In this document: piece after piece, positions 44,085-58,605 of the stretch
How the letters are laid out: each line of letters opens with the position of its first letter
Numbering within the stretch: position 1 is the stretch's first letter
Source: Aquiluna borgnonia
Lineage (GTDB): Bacteria; Actinomycetota; Actinomycetes; Actinomycetales; Microbacteriaceae
Direction of reading: 5' to 3'
Length of the DNA stretch: 64,000 bases
Assembly: GCF_013283855.1 (NCBI RefSeq)
Contig: NZ_CP054056.1
Span: 806,001 to 870,000 of the forward strand
Program-made: the position numbers and the translations under genes
The notes under the pieces: model-generated
The model's database searches: none
The model's input: only the letters and a program-made list of their open reading frames with translations
What the model was told of the DNA's origin: nothing

Positions 44085-44881
44085 TTATCCCTCTTTGCCA
44101 GTTTGGAAATCTCCTCAGACCATTGTTGCCGATTTTCTCCACCTTGTGGACTTATCCACAGCAAGTATTCGGTGTTCCCGTGAGTACCCCGAATACTGGA
44201 CTGCACCAGACCCCGGATGCTGAAACCCAATTCGGCGGCATAGTCCACCACCTGCTCAATGGCTCGGCGACGCTCTCGCCAGTCCGTGACAATCCCAGAG
44301 GCATTCAAGGAGTGCTTTCCCACTTCAAATTGAGGTTTGATCAAAAGCACCATTTCAGCTGCGGGCGCTAATTCTTTCAGTTGGCTCAATACGAGCGTGA
44401 GAGAAATAAAGCTCAGGTCGGCGACCACCAGGTTGAACTGGTGCTGATCCCCAGAAATCTCTCGCAGCTTCTCAGGGGAAAGCTCTCTAAGGTTGCAGCC
44501 TTCTATGTTTATGACTCGAGCATCGGCCCTCAGCTCTTGAGCAAGCTGGTCATGCCCGACGTCGATAGCAACCACACCGGTTGCGCCCCTTTCAAGAAGC
44601 ACCTGGGTGAAACCACCGGTTGAGGCACCGGCATCTAGACACCAACCGGTTGGTTGAATTTTGAATTCAACCAGAGCATCGGCGAGTTTTTGCCCGGCCC
44701 TGGAAACGAAATCGGGTCCATCGGCCAGGGAAAGCAGGTCACTCTCAAGAATTTTTTGCGCAGGTTTGCTGGCAACCTTGCCGTTGACTAAAACTCGAGA
44801 CTGTTCAATCAAGGAAGCGGCGTGGGAACGTGATCTCGCCAAAGAGCGAATCACCAGCTCAATGTCTAGGCGTTCAGACAC
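44081..44881 (-). CDS. tlyA: TlyA rRNA 2'-O-methyltransferase
   Basis: FtsJ-fold methyltransferase that in mycobacteria methylates C1409 of 16S and C1920 of 23S rRNA; loss gives capreomycin resistance. 266 residues: S4 domain (RLDIELVIRSLARSRSHA and VLVNGKVASKPA), then YVSRAGQKL equivalent FVSRAGQKLADAL, CLDAGASTGGFTQ (SAM loop) and VVADLSFISL. GTG start shares its G with the stop of the 34-codon gene upstream. Confidence 0.94.
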   Translation of the reverse strand: MSERLDIELVIRSLARSRSHAASLIEQSRVLVNGKVASKPAQKILESDLLSLADGPDFVSRAGQKLADALVEFKIQPTGWCLDAGASTGGFTQVLLERGATGVVAIDVGHDQLAQELRADARVINIEGCNLRELSPEKLREISGDQHQFNLVVADLSFISLTLVLSQLKELAPAAEMVLLIKPQFEVGKHSLNASGIVTDWRERRRAIEQVVDYAAELGFSIRGLVQSSIRGTHGNTEYLLWISPQGGENRQQWSEEISKLAKRDK

Positions 44882-44985
44882 TAGGAGAGAAGCTTTTCTA
44901 GCTCCGCAACAACCAGCTGCAAACGCTCGATTTGCTCCTCGGTGGAAAGCTGGTCGATTCCGGCCAGCATCTGCTCTATGTCCAC
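44881..44985 (-). CDS. 34-residue acidic protein between HAD phosphatase and tlyA
   Basis: Hand-translated minus frame GTG to TAG: starts VDIEQMLAGIDQLSTEEQ and ends VVAELEKLLS. AGGA lies five bases before the GTG. Its TAG overlaps the tlyA GTG by one base and it begins eight bases after the HAD stop. M. tuberculosis has a small gene (Rv1693) in exactly this place. The sequence is a probable pair of amphipathic helices (regular Leu/Ile/Val spacing), with net negative charge. Function unknown. It is too short for most gene finders. Confidence 0.7.
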   Translation of the reverse strand: MDIEQMLAGIDQLSTEEQIERLQLVVAELEKLLS

Positions 44986-44992
44986 AACGTTC

Positions 44993-45973
44993 CTATTCGT
45001 AGAGTGCTGCTTCAACATCCAACCCGTAGATCGGGATTGGCGAATTCCAGATTACCTGGCAGGCTGCCCTGAGGGCGTTGAGGGATCTAGGGTCACCAGA
45101 AACCAGCAAGACTTTGGTTCCGATGAGCTGAACTTCCTCCCTACCGAATTTCACGCCTGAGCGCGTGATTTTAGGTTTTGGGTAGTCCTGAAACAGCTCT
45201 TTGAGGTCTCCCAAAATGTAGGTGGGGCGCTCATCTGGCTTGGCCGCTAGGAGCTCCTTCCTTGTAGCAATACCCGTCATTACACAAGCGGTGTCAATGC
45301 CAAAACCAACTCCCCCCTTGATGTCGGTGTCGATCCGATCGCCTATCATCAAGGGTTTTTTGACGCCTAACTGTTCAATTGCGGATTCAAAAATCGGCCT
45401 GAAGGGCTTGCCTGCAAAATCAGGCAATATCCCAACTGCGGTGTGGACAGCGGAGACCAGCGTTCCATTCCCTGGCGCTATCCCGTCCTCCCGAGGAATG
45501 GTCCAATCCTGGTTGGTTGCTATCCAAATTGCTCCTCGCTGAATTGCATATGATGCCTCAGCGAGCTGTCGCCAGCCAACCTCGGGGCTAAAGCCCTGGA
45601 TGACCGCCACCGGCAGCTCGCTGGCACTGTCAACCACAGTAAATCCGGCCTCGCGAACTTCAAAAATCAATCCCTCGCCACCAACTACGAGAACCTTTGA
45701 CCCCGCTGGAATGCGGGTCGCAAGCATCTTCACCGCGGCGCGAGCCGAGCCAACCACGTCATTGGGAAGTGCTGACAATCCAAAACCTTGAAGTTGCTGC
45801 GCGATAGCCTCTGGTCTTCTCGAGGCATTGTTAGTCACGTAGCCGATTTTTACGCCCTGGCGCTGCGCGAGATTGATGCTTTCGACTGCGTGGTCTACAG
45901 CCTTCGAACCAAGGTAAACCACCCCGTCCAAATCCAACAGCAAAGAGTCATAGCCCTCAACGAGATTGGCCAC
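44993..45973 (-). CDS. HAD-superfamily (class IIA) sugar-phosphate phosphatase
   Basis: 326 residues starting with GTG at 45973: nucleophile motif LLLDLDGVVYLG (Asp14, Asp16), TNNASRRPE, the NagD-type cap domain, and GDRIDTDIKGG (motif IV) with a C-terminal extension. It matches Rv1692, shown in M. tuberculosis to be a glycerol-3-phosphate phosphatase. The frame is open to 46234 but runs through the tail of the upstream gene; the GTG at 45973 has GAGGGG five bases before it and overlaps that gene by 17 bases. Confidence 0.9.
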   Translation of the reverse strand: MANLVEGYDSLLLDLDGVVYLGSKAVDHAVESINLAQRQGVKIGYVTNNASRRPEAIAQQLQGFGLSALPNDVVGSARAAVKMLATRIPAGSKVLVVGGEGLIFEVREAGFTVVDSASELPVAVIQGFSPEVGWRQLAEASYAIQRGAIWIATNQDWTIPREDGIAPGNGTLVSAVHTAVGILPDFAGKPFRPIFESAIEQLGVKKPLMIGDRIDTDIKGGVGFGIDTACVMTGIATRKELLAAKPDERPTYILGDLKELFQDYPKPKITRSGVKFGREEVQLIGTKVLLVSGDPRSLNALRAACQVIWNSPIPIYGLDVEAALYE

Positions 45974-47087
45974 GGTTACCCCTCGGCTTGAAACCACCAC
46001 CCGGCTTGGACCGGTCAGAGAAGTTTCCTCCTGATCGACCGCCACGATCCGGGAACTTTCGCTCGGGCTTTCCGCCGGAATCTGGGCTATAGGGGCGGCG
46101 TGGACGCTCACCGGCTGCTGAATCAGAATCTGTCTTTGGGCGATAGGGCCGTTCGGGGCGATCCCCCTCGGGGCGCTTTCGGAAAGGCTTGTCGCCATCG
46201 CGCCTGGCGCGCTGAGAATCCCCGGCGGAGCCACGCTTGTCTAGAAAACGCTTTGCTTTGTCGACCTTGGCCTGCTTACTCGCCTCCATCTGCTCGGAAG
46301 ACGGGATCACAATTTCCTCGAACAGCTCAAAAACCTCGCCGTCGGCGTTATCCAAGGCCTGCTGGGCGCGATCGGCTAGCCGCTCCCACTCATCGGCATC
46401 CTGCCCGAGCTCCCGAAGCACTTCGGCGTAACTGCGAAATAGAAGTGGGGACTGTGGATACACAGTCTTAGGAGAAAGTTCAGGTATCTCAAGCTCTTGC
46501 TTGGCCTGTTTGGCTTGACCAAGGTCCAACCTCGCTCCCGAAACAACAATTGCCAAATTGATCCTGACACCGACTGGCAATTTAGCGCGATCAATTCCGG
46601 CAATCGCCTCTAGGGCCTTCTCAGGTCGGCCCATGCCCCGCTCAGAGTCAACTATCAGAGGTAGCTGATCGTTTGAACCGGTGAGCCGGCGGTGGGTAAG
46701 TAACTCTCTCAGAGCGAGAGCAAAATCTTCAGTTTTATAGGCGGTAATACCTAGGGTTTCGTGGACAATTGCCAGCCTCCCGGCCCTTCTCGCGGCAGCC
46801 TGAGCGTGCTTGTGAGCAAGCTCCGGGTCTTGATCGATCAGCAAACTGACCATGGCCAAATGACGCGCGGTCATTTCGGCATTTTCAGCAGTGAGGGTCT
46901 TCAGCTGGACCCGAGCGCCCATGTCAAGGTCTTCAGGTGTTATTTCGGACGGGATTAGAGGGGATTTCTCAACGTCTTTGTCCCTAGCAACCCGCTGCTG
47001 CCAAACCGGGCGCTCACCTTCCTGGCGAGAACCGCGGCCCGCAGGCCCTTCTTCTTTGGCCTGAGGCCTTGGTCTTCTGGATTCCAT
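45957..47087 (-). CDS. TPR protein with basic low-complexity ends
   Basis: 376 residues (Rv1691 position). The middle (about 60-270) is a helical-repeat/TPR-like region (MTARHLAMVSLLIDQDPELAHKHAQ in part, LGITAYKTEDFALALREL). Both ends are charged and disordered: an N-terminal Arg/Pro-rich 45 residues and a C-terminal 100 residues rich in Arg, Gly, Asp, Pro, Ser with RPYRP, RGGRSGG and KPRGNRGQSR. Such tails usually bind RNA. ATG at 47087 has AAGGAAG upstream; it lies 25 bases after the rRNA terminator stem, so the promoter is either inside the terminator or transcription reads through. Function unknown. Confidence 0.85.
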   Translation of the reverse strand: MESRRPRPQAKEEGPAGRGSRQEGERPVWQQRVARDKDVEKSPLIPSEITPEDLDMGARVQLKTLTAENAEMTARHLAMVSLLIDQDPELAHKHAQAAARRAGRLAIVHETLGITAYKTEDFALALRELLTHRRLTGSNDQLPLIVDSERGMGRPEKALEAIAGIDRAKLPVGVRINLAIVVSGARLDLGQAKQAKQELEIPELSPKTVYPQSPLLFRSYAEVLRELGQDADEWERLADRAQQALDNADGEVFELFEEIVIPSSEQMEASKQAKVDKAKRFLDKRGSAGDSQRARRDGDKPFRKRPEGDRPERPYRPKTDSDSAAGERPRRPYSPDSGGKPERKFPDRGGRSGGNFSDRSKPGGGFKPRGNRGQSR

Positions 47088-47111
47088 CTGTCTTCCTTGA
47101 AGATAGCTTAA

Positions 47112-47141
47112 ATAGAAAAGGCCACCCCATAAGGAGTGGCC
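47112..47141 (-). terminator. rRNA operon terminator
   Basis: On the minus strand GGCCAC pairs with GTGGCC around an inner CC/GG and a short loop, followed by TTTTCTATTT. It starts 14 bases after the 5S gene. Confidence 0.85.
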
Positions 47142-47154
47142 AATTCTAAAGTAA

Positions 47155-47273
47155 GTCCGGCGGTGTCCTACTCTCCCACAAGGTCCCCCTTGCAGTACCA
47201 TCGGCGCTGAGAGTCTTAGCTTCCGGGTTCGGAATGTGACCGGGCGTTTCCCTCTCGCTATGGCCGCCGAAAC
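47155..47273 (-). rRNA. rrf: 5S ribosomal RNA
   Basis: About 119 bases with GTTTCGGCGGCCATAGCG at the 5' end, CCGAACCCGGAAGCTAAG, and GGACCTTGTGGGAGAGTAGG at the 3' end, the actinobacterial 5S sequence. The two ends pair (TTTCGGCGG / CCGCCGGA). Exact ends may differ by a few bases. Confidence 0.97.
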
Positions 47274-47325
47274 ACTATTGAGTTATGTGAATCGAAGATC
47301 ATTCTTCGGTTCTCGACCATACCTC

Positions 47326-47351
47326 GAGAACCACACAGTGGACGCAAGCAC
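47326..47351 (-). other. 3' arm of the 23S precursor processing stem
   Basis: These 26 bases pair along their whole length with 50530-50555 in the 16S-23S spacer: 22 Watson-Crick pairs and four G-U pairs. The stem encloses the 23S gene and is the expected RNase III cleavage site. A local hairpin, TTCTCGA/TCGAGAA at 47310-47330, overlaps five of these bases and could compete. Confidence 0.85.
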
Positions 47352-47365
47352 AAATTTGAAGTTGT

Positions 47366-52358
<4,993 letters not shown>

Positions 52359-52602
52359 AAATTGTTTTCCCTGCAAGCAGGGAAGTTTTACGAACACCCC
52401 GGAAAATTGGGGTGATCAATTTGATTTGGCTTTTGAACTGTCAACTGACAATTCTTTGCTTTGTATCTTTATCCAAAAGGAATCTCTGCCAGACCGAAGT
52501 CCAGCCGAGGTTTTTGGCATCGACATTGTGCACGCTGTTGAGTTCTCAAAGATCGGATGCTTCTGGCTTTCCCTCTCGGGTCATCTCCAGAGCAACTTCT
52601 CA
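52359..52602 (-). other. rRNA leader with 16S processing arm
   Basis: Transcribed leader before 16S, without a gene. It has the 5' arm of the 16S processing stem (52530-52545: on the minus strand CAACAGCGTGC pairs with GCACGCTGTTG in the spacer), the CTTTGAGAACT motif next to it (antitermination/boxA-like region, by analogy), a hairpin CACCCCAATTTTCCGGGGTG (about 52396-52415) and CCCTGC/GCAGGG (about 52370-52384). Confidence 0.75.
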
Positions 52603-52630
52603 AGCCTACCGAATCTTCTCCGACTGTCAA
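52603..52630 (-). promoter_or_regulatory. rRNA promoter P2
   Basis: TTGACA (52630-52625), 16-base spacer, TAGGCT (52608-52603), on the minus strand and about 250 bases upstream of 16S. Near-consensus -35 and a -10 that recurs in this window. Best promoter seen here. Confidence 0.75.
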
Positions 52631-52788
52631 CCCCTTGTTTCCAAGGAATTTCCCGTGGTTCTTTTCGAGAGACCTAAATCCTAGACCGCAAAAACTAGGG
52701 CCACAAGGGCCAGTTTCTTGGTCGAAGATTGTTGTGACTTGAGCCGGCTATCTCTTCGGATTCTGCCAAGCTTTGGACAACTCGGTAG

Positions 52789-52818
52789 AGCTTAGTCACG
52801 ATTGTGTAACCGTGTCAA
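52789..52818 (-). promoter_or_regulatory. rRNA promoter P1 (weaker)
   Basis: TTGACA (52818-52813) with TAAGCT (52794-52789) after 18 bases, 29 bases beyond the tyrS stop. The -10 is weaker than in P2. Tandem promoters are usual for rRNA operons. The stretch between the two promoters (52631-52788) shows nothing else I can name. Confidence 0.5.
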
Positions 52819-52846
52819 ATCGAAGTCGATATTGGCGTGTTTGCCT

Positions 52847-54148
52847 CTATTTGACGAAGAAGACGCCCGCTAGGGACTTCTTGCCGCGGGCCAAAACAGC
52901 GGCATTTTTACCAAGCGAATCAGTAACTTCAGACTCTTCGGTATCAACCTTCACCTTGTTGACACTGACACCACCCTGGGCAATTGCCCGCCTCGCCTCG
53001 GACTTGGACTCACAAAGACCGGTAGCCACTAGCGCGTCTACCACCGAAATTGAGGTTCTAACCTCAATGTTGGGCAGCTCTGCCAGAGCGCCTCGCAGAG
53101 CCGATTCCTTCAGTTCTGCAAGTTCACCAGATCCGAACAGTGCCAAGGAAGCATCCCTGGCGGCCTCGGCATCTGATTTTGAATGAACCAGTTCGGTTAC
53201 CTCGAGGGCCAGCCTGCGCTGCGCCTCTCGCTTGAATGGTTCATCCCGAACGAAATCCTCGTAGCGAGAGATTTCCGCGCGGGTCAGAAATGTAAAGACC
53301 TTCAGGCGATCAATCACATCTGCATCATCGGTGTTGAGCCAGAACTGATACATGGCGTAGGGGCTGGTGAGCTCCCCGTCCAACCAAATGGCGTTGCCCT
53401 CACTCTTGCCAAATTTCTTACCGTCTGAGTTTGTGATCAGCGGTGTTGCAATCAGGTGGACGCTCTTTCCCTCCACCCGATGAATTAGATCTGTTCCGGA
53501 GGTTAGGTTTCCCCACTGGTCACTGCCACCGGTTTGCATAACGCAGTCGTACCTTCGGTAAAGCTCAAGGAAGTCGAGGCCCTGCAGAATTTGGTAGCTG
53601 AACTCGGTGTAGCTGATGCCGCTGTCCGAGTTCAAGCGGGCGGACACGGCGTCCTTAGACAGCATCTTGCCGACCCGATAGTGCTTTCCAACGTCCCTTA
53701 GAAAGTCCAAGGCCGAGTAGTTCTGAGTCCAATCCAGGTTGTTTACGAGCCGAGCAGGGTTGCTCCCCGAGTAGTCCAAAAAGCGCCTTGTTTGATTGGC
53801 CAATTTTTCGACCCACGCAGCCACGGTCTCTCGATCGTTCAGGGTGCGCTCCGCGGTTGGCTTTGGGTCCCCGATCAAACCGGTGGCTCCGCCAACCAGA
53901 GCTAGTGGATTGTGACCGGCCAGCTGAAGACGCCGCATGGTCAGTAGCTGGACTAGGTTTCCGAGGTGAAGCGATGGAGCAGTGGGGTCAAATCCGCAGT
54001 AGTAGGTGATTGCACCCAGTGAAAGCTGTTCCCGAAGCGATTGCTCGTCAGTTGAAAGCGCAACCAACCCGCGCCATTTCAGCTCGTCGATGATGTGGTC
54101 AAAAGAATCATCGTTTCGCTGGGCCGCCAGGGTCTCTTGAGTAGCCAC
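52847..54148 (-). CDS. tyrS: Tyrosine--tRNA ligase
   Basis: Class I aminoacyl-tRNA synthetase. 433 residues: YYCGFDPTAPSLHLGN (HIGH equivalent, HLGN), GGSDQWGNLTSG, KFGKSEGNAIWLD (KMSKS equivalent), and a C-terminal S4 RNA-binding domain. GTG start shares its G with the argH TAG. It directly precedes the rRNA operon, as in related actinobacteria. Confidence 0.97.
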   Translation of the reverse strand: MATQETLAAQRNDDSFDHIIDELKWRGLVALSTDEQSLREQLSLGAITYYCGFDPTAPSLHLGNLVQLLTMRRLQLAGHNPLALVGGATGLIGDPKPTAERTLNDRETVAAWVEKLANQTRRFLDYSGSNPARLVNNLDWTQNYSALDFLRDVGKHYRVGKMLSKDAVSARLNSDSGISYTEFSYQILQGLDFLELYRRYDCVMQTGGSDQWGNLTSGTDLIHRVEGKSVHLIATPLITNSDGKKFGKSEGNAIWLDGELTSPYAMYQFWLNTDDADVIDRLKVFTFLTRAEISRYEDFVRDEPFKREAQRRLALEVTELVHSKSDAEAARDASLALFGSGELAELKESALRGALAELPNIEVRTSISVVDALVATGLCESKSEARRAIAQGGVSVNKVKVDTEESEVTDSLGKNAAVLARGKKSLAGVFFVK

Positions 54149-55548
54149 TAGTTCTTCTTTCTCGGAGAGATTTTGCGCAGCGAAAGTAGTTGATCCAAGA
54201 CCCGAGGCAGGGCGGTTCCCGCCAGACCTTCGCGAGAGGCAATCGCCTGAGTAACGGACATAACCTGTCGGACCTCGGGCTTGAGGCTCACAGAGACCTC
54301 AGCGAGTTGAGCGTCGCTCAACTCGTGAAGCTGGAGTCCTTGCTGCTCACATAACTTCACCAGCTCACCGGTTATTTCGTGGGCCTGCCGGAATGGCACG
54401 CCCTTCTTGACCAGCCACTCCGCAACATCCGTTGCCAATGAGAATCCCATGGGAGCGAGCTCCTCGAGCCGCTCTCGATTGAATTTCAGAGTCGCAATCA
54501 TTCCAGTGAAGGCGGGGAGCAAAAGCAAGAGATTGTCAACAGAGTCAAATACCGGCTCCTTGTCCTCCTGGAGATCGCGGTTGTAACTCAGAGGAAGCCC
54601 CTTGAGGGTTGATAGCAGACCTGCATGGTTGCCGATCAAACGACCCGACTTACCCCTGGCCAGCTCCGCAATGTCAGGGTTTTTCTTCTGAGGCATGATC
54701 GAAGACCCGGTGGAAAAAGCATCGTCGAGCTTGACGTAGCTGAATTCGTAGGTTGACCAAGCAATTATTTCCTCGGCAAATCTGGAGAGGTCAATCGCAA
54801 TCATCGCGGAAATGAAGCTGAATTCGGCCACCACATCCCTGCTTGCGGTCGCATCCATGCTGTTCTCCAACACGTCAGCAAAACCAAGGTCGCTTGCAAC
54901 AATCAAAGGATCAAGGCCCAGTGTGTTGCCCGCGAGTGCTCCCGAGCCATACGGGGACCGGTTCGCCCTCTTTCGCCAATCCTCCAGCCGCTGCAGGTTT
55001 CGAACCATGGGCCAGGCGTGAGCTAGAAGGTGGTGAGACAACAGCACCGGCTGAGCGTGCTGAAAATGAGTGCGGCCAGGCATAGCAACGCCAACGTGCT
55101 CTTCGGCCTGATCCAGCAGCGCTCCGATGTAATCGATCAGCTGTTCAGAGATTCGATCAGAGGCGTCAAGCAGGAAGGAACGTATGAGAGTTGCAATCTG
55201 ATCGTTTCTGGATCGACCCGCGCGAATCTTTCCCGCCACATCTGGTCCGGCAATTTCAATTAGGCCCCGCTCCAAAGCAGCGTGAACATCCTCCTCGTCA
55301 GGGCGCGGCTTGAAAGCTCCGCTGCTAACCCGTTTACTCAATTCGGCAATCGCTGATTCGAGAATTTCAAGCTCCGCGCCATCGAGCAGGCCAGCTGCGT
55401 GCAGAGCCTTTATGTGCGCACTGGTTCCCTTGAGGTCATAGCTAGCCAAGCGCCAGTCGAAGTGAGTGGAGCGAGAAAGTGCAGCGAGGGCGTCATCGGG
55501 ACCGGAGGCAAACCTGCCGCCCCACAGGGAATCGTTGCTCTGCGCCAT
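54148..55548 (-). CDS. argH: Argininosuccinate lyase
   Basis: Last step of arginine synthesis: argininosuccinate to arginine and fumarate. 466 residues of the fumarase/aspartase superfamily: [11 protein letters not shown] at the N-terminus, the signature [12 protein letters not shown], and [20 protein letters not shown] near the end. AAGGAGAG precedes the ATG. The gene argG, which supplies the substrate, is not in the window. Confidence 0.97.
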   Translation of the reverse strand: MAQSNDSLWGGRFASGPDDALAALSRSTHFDWRLASYDLKGTSAHIKALHAAGLLDGAELEILESAIAELSKRVSSGAFKPRPDEEDVHAALERGLIEIAGPDVAGKIRAGRSRNDQIATLIRSFLLDASDRISEQLIDYIGALLDQAEEHVGVAMPGRTHFQHAQPVLLSHHLLAHAWPMVRNLQRLEDWRKRANRSPYGSGALAGNTLGLDPLIVASDLGFADVLENSMDATASRDVVAEFSFISAMIAIDLSRFAEEIIAWSTYEFSYVKLDDAFSTGSSIMPQKKNPDIAELARGKSGRLIGNHAGLLSTLKGLPLSYNRDLQEDKEPVFDSVDNLLLLLPAFTGMIATLKFNRERLEELAPMGFSLATDVAEWLVKKGVPFRQAHEITGELVKLCEQQGLQLHELSDAQLAEVSVSLKPEVRQVMSVTQAIASREGLAGTALPRVLDQLLSLRKISPRKKN

Positions 55549-55631
55549 TTCTCTCCTTCAAACATTGCAAAGTGTACCTAAAGCGTTGTTCGGCCACCGA
55601 AGCCTCAGTCGTCAAAGCCTGGGATTGATAT

Positions 55632-56555
55632 TCACTTCTGTTTTGAAAGCCACAGCATCAGCGCCTTTTGCGCGTGGAGTCGATTCTCGGCTTCGTCCCA
55701 AATTCGCGACTGAGGGCCATCGATTACATCCGCACTGACCTCGTAACCACGATAGGCGGGCAGGCAATGCAAGAAAATCGCCGACTTCTTAGCCTTCTCC
55801 ATTAGCTGCTGATTCACTGTGTAGGCAGAGAAGGTTTCCAGGCGCTGCTGCTTCTCAGACTCCATACCCATCGAGACCCAGGTGTCGGTGGCCACCACAT
55901 CCGCATCCGCTACCGCGAGCGCCGGATCCTCAAACACGGCTACGCTTTGTCCGAATTCCGACGCGATTGCCCTGGCTCGTTCCAGAACCTGCAAATCGGG
56001 CTGGTAGCCAAGTGGGGCTCCGATTGAAACGCTCATTCCCGCAAGCGCGCATGCCACCAAATAGCTATTCCCCATGTTGTTTGCAGCGTCTCCGATGTAG
56101 GCGAGCTTCAAACCCTTGGTTTGACCAAATTCTTCTCGAATAGTCATCAGGTCAGCCAGTAGCTGGCACGGGTGCCACTGATCGCTCAGAGAATTGATCA
56201 CCGGAACTTTGGAAAAGCTTGCCATCTCCTCAAGGCCGGACTGCTCGTAGGTCCGCCAAACGATTTGGGCAACCTGTCGATCCAAAACCCTCGCCGTGTC
56301 AGCAATCGATTCCTTTTTACCCAGCTGAGAAACCCCATAATCGATTATCAGCGGGACTCCCCCGAGATCTGCGATGCCAGCGGCAAACGAAACCCTGGTT
56401 CGAGTAGACGTCTTGTCGAAAATCACCGCCACCGTTTGCGGGCCAGCAAAAGGCTTGTGGGCAAAGCGATCTTTCTTGAGCTCCAGGGCTAGGCGAAGCA
56501 CCTCATCCTGCTCGGTCGGCGTCAGGTCGTCATCCTTCAGAAAATGCCTGGTCAT
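55632..56555 (-). CDS. argF: Ornithine carbamoyltransferase
   Basis: Carbamoyl phosphate plus ornithine to citrulline. 307 residues: carbamoyl-phosphate motif DKTSTRTR (about 49-56), DQWHPCQ, and HCLPAYRG (Cys/Leu/Pro loop for ornithine) in the C-terminal part. AGGAG upstream of the ATG. Eight bases after argB; in mycobacteria argD lies between the two, and it is missing here. Confidence 0.96.
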   Translation of the reverse strand: MTRHFLKDDDLTPTEQDEVLRLALELKKDRFAHKPFAGPQTVAVIFDKTSTRTRVSFAAGIADLGGVPLIIDYGVSQLGKKESIADTARVLDRQVAQIVWRTYEQSGLEEMASFSKVPVINSLSDQWHPCQLLADLMTIREEFGQTKGLKLAYIGDAANNMGNSYLVACALAGMSVSIGAPLGYQPDLQVLERARAIASEFGQSVAVFEDPALAVADADVVATDTWVSMGMESEKQQRLETFSAYTVNQQLMEKAKKSAIFLHCLPAYRGYEVSADVIDGPQSRIWDEAENRLHAQKALMLWLSKQK

Positions 56556-56563
56556 GCTAACTC

Positions 56564-57451
56564 CTACCTAACTACCTGGGTACCGACACCGGACTTGGTG
56601 AAAATCTCTAGCAAAATACTGTGCGGCTGGCGCCCATCAATGATGTGCGCCTTTGGGACTCCCCCATCGACCGCCGCCAGGCAAGCTTGCATCTTGGGAA
56701 TCATCCCTGACTGCAACCTTGGTAGCAGGTTGCGCAATTCGGTTGATCCAATCTCTGAGATCAAAGAATCTAAGTTAGGCCAATCTGCATAAAGTCCGGC
56801 GACATCGGTAAGAACCATGAGCTTCTCAGCCCCGAGCGCAACCGCCAAGGAAGCTGCGGCTAGGTCTGCGTTCACGTTGAGCAGCTCACCCAGCACAGTT
56901 GGTGCCACGGTCGAAATCACGGGAATCTGACCGGCATCCAAAGCTTGCAGGACACTCCGAGGATTCACTGTTCGGACCTCTCCGACCAGCCCTAAATCAA
57001 CCTCGCCGTCAGGGGTTTGGGCTTTCACCACCTCGGCGCGGAAAAGATTGTCATCCTCGCCAGAAAGAACACTGGTTTGCGCGCCGGCCTCCTCGATGAG
57101 CCTTGCTAGATCCGCGCTCACCTGGTTTCTGAGCACATCTCTGACAACCTCAATGGTTTGAGAATCCGTGTAGCGAAAGCCGTGCCTAAACTCACTCGGG
57201 ATTCCCAACTCCGCCAGACGCGCAGTGATTTGCGGACCTCCGCCGTGCACGACTACAGGCCTGATACCGACGTAGCGCAGATAGGCCATGTCTTGGGCAA
57301 AAGCCTGCTGAAGCGCCTCATCGACCATGGCATTTCCACCGAACTTCACCACCACAATTCGACCGTGAAATTCGCGCAGCCAATCCAGTGACTCGATCAG
57401 GGTCTCTGCCTTGATGCGAGCCAGTGCCTGGTCGCTCTGCTGCGGAATCAT
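56564..57451 (-). CDS. argB: Acetylglutamate kinase
   Basis: Phosphorylates N-acetylglutamate, usually the arginine-inhibited step. 295 residues: [18 protein letters not shown], the extended N-terminal helix (first 25 residues) typical of the hexameric arginine-sensitive form, and [13 protein letters not shown] at the C-terminus. The ATG at 57451 overlaps the argJ TGA; an in-frame TTG lies just before it. Confidence 0.96.
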   Translation of the reverse strand: MIPQQSDQALARIKAETLIESLDWLREFHGRIVVVKFGGNAMVDEALQQAFAQDMAYLRYVGIRPVVVHGGGPQITARLAELGIPSEFRHGFRYTDSQTIEVVRDVLRNQVSADLARLIEEAGAQTSVLSGEDDNLFRAEVVKAQTPDGEVDLGLVGEVRTVNPRSVLQALDAGQIPVISTVAPTVLGELLNVNADLAAASLAVALGAEKLMVLTDVAGLYADWPNLDSLISEIGSTELRNLLPRLQSGMIPKMQACLAAVDGGVPKAHIIDGRQPHSILLEIFTKSGVGTQVVR

Positions 57452-58605
57452 CAACTTGAGTAAGCGCTGTTCTCTTCTACGTATTCGTGGGTAAGGTCGT
57501 TGGTCACAATTGTCGCCTCTTCTGTCCCCGAGTTCAGGTTCACCTGAATGTCTACCCGACGCCCCGCTAAATCAATCTCGGATCGATCGGCCGCGGGCTG
57601 ACCATGGCTCGAAACCAAAACGCCGTTGATACTCACGTCAATGTTGTAGGGGTCAAATACCGCAGCTGTGGTTCCGATGGCAGCAAGAATGCGCCCCCAG
57701 TTCGGATCATTGCCGTAGATGGCAGCCTTGAACAGGTTGTTTCGAGCGATCGCTCTGCCGACTTCGACGGCATCTGGCTCGCTCTGAGCACCAAGTACTT
57801 GAATGTGAATATTGTGGGAAGACCCCTCGGCATCGTCCAGTAGTTTGAGTGCCAACTCTTTGCAAACCTCTGTCAGCAGCATTTCAAATTCCGCATACTC
57901 GGCCTTCAATAGTGAGGCCCCAGAGGCCATCAGAGTGACCTGGTCATTGGTTGACATGCAGCCATCGGAATCTAAGCGATCAAAACTAACTCGGGTGGCA
58001 GCCCTGAGGGCTTGATCCAACTCCTGGGCAGTCAGTTCGGCATCGGTGGTGATGACCACGAGCATGGTTGCAAGGCCCGGGGCTAGCATCCCAGCCCCCT
58101 TAGCCATTCCGCCTACCCTCCAGCCGGATACGCTCTCTCGGGCAGCTCGCTTGGGAACCGAGTCCGTAGTCATGATCGCCAAGCTGGCATCCTCGCCACC
58201 AGTTGAACTCAACTCAGAAATCGCCGCAGTCACGCCGTTGAGCAGTTTGCTGCGATCCAGCTGCTCTCCAATCAGACCGGTGGAGCAGATCAGAACATCA
58301 GAGCTGGATATCCCCAGCTGCTCGGCCACAGTCTCGGCGGTTGCATGGGTGGTTTGGAAACCTTGGGGGCCGGTGTAACAGTTGGCCCCGCCGGAGTTCA
58401 AGGCTATGGCTGCAACCCGGGAGTCCCTGATCACTTCTTTTGACCAGAGAATTGGGTTGGCTTGGCACCGGTTCGTCGTGAACACCGCCGCTCCCAACTG
58501 GATTGGTCCGCGGTTTACCACCAGGGCGAAATCCTTGTTGCCGGAGTTCTTGAGTCCGCAGGCTACCCCAGCGGCCTCAAAGCCCCTGGCGAAGGTCACA
58601 CTCAC
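57451..58605 (-). CDS. argJ: Glutamate N-acetyltransferase / amino-acid acetyltransferase ArgJ
   Basis: Recycles the acetyl group from N-acetylornithine to glutamate. 384 residues; the self-cleavage site is in [14 protein letters not shown], with the Thr after Ala as nucleophile of the beta chain, and [14 protein letters not shown] and [14 protein letters not shown] follow. Whether it is monofunctional or bifunctional is not decided by sequence. GTG start overlaps argC (GTGA). Confidence 0.96.
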   Translation of the reverse strand: MSVTFARGFEAAGVACGLKNSGNKDFALVVNRGPIQLGAAVFTTNRCQANPILWSKEVIRDSRVAAIALNSGGANCYTGPQGFQTTHATAETVAEQLGISSSDVLICSTGLIGEQLDRSKLLNGVTAAISELSSTGGEDASLAIMTTDSVPKRAARESVSGWRVGGMAKGAGMLAPGLATMLVVITTDAELTAQELDQALRAATRVSFDRLDSDGCMSTNDQVTLMASGASLLKAEYAEFEMLLTEVCKELALKLLDDAEGSSHNIHIQVLGAQSEPDAVEVGRAIARNNLFKAAIYGNDPNWGRILAAIGTTAAVFDPYNIDVSINGVLVSSHGQPAADRSEIDLAGRRVDIQVNLNSGTEEATIVTNDLTHEYVEENSAYSS

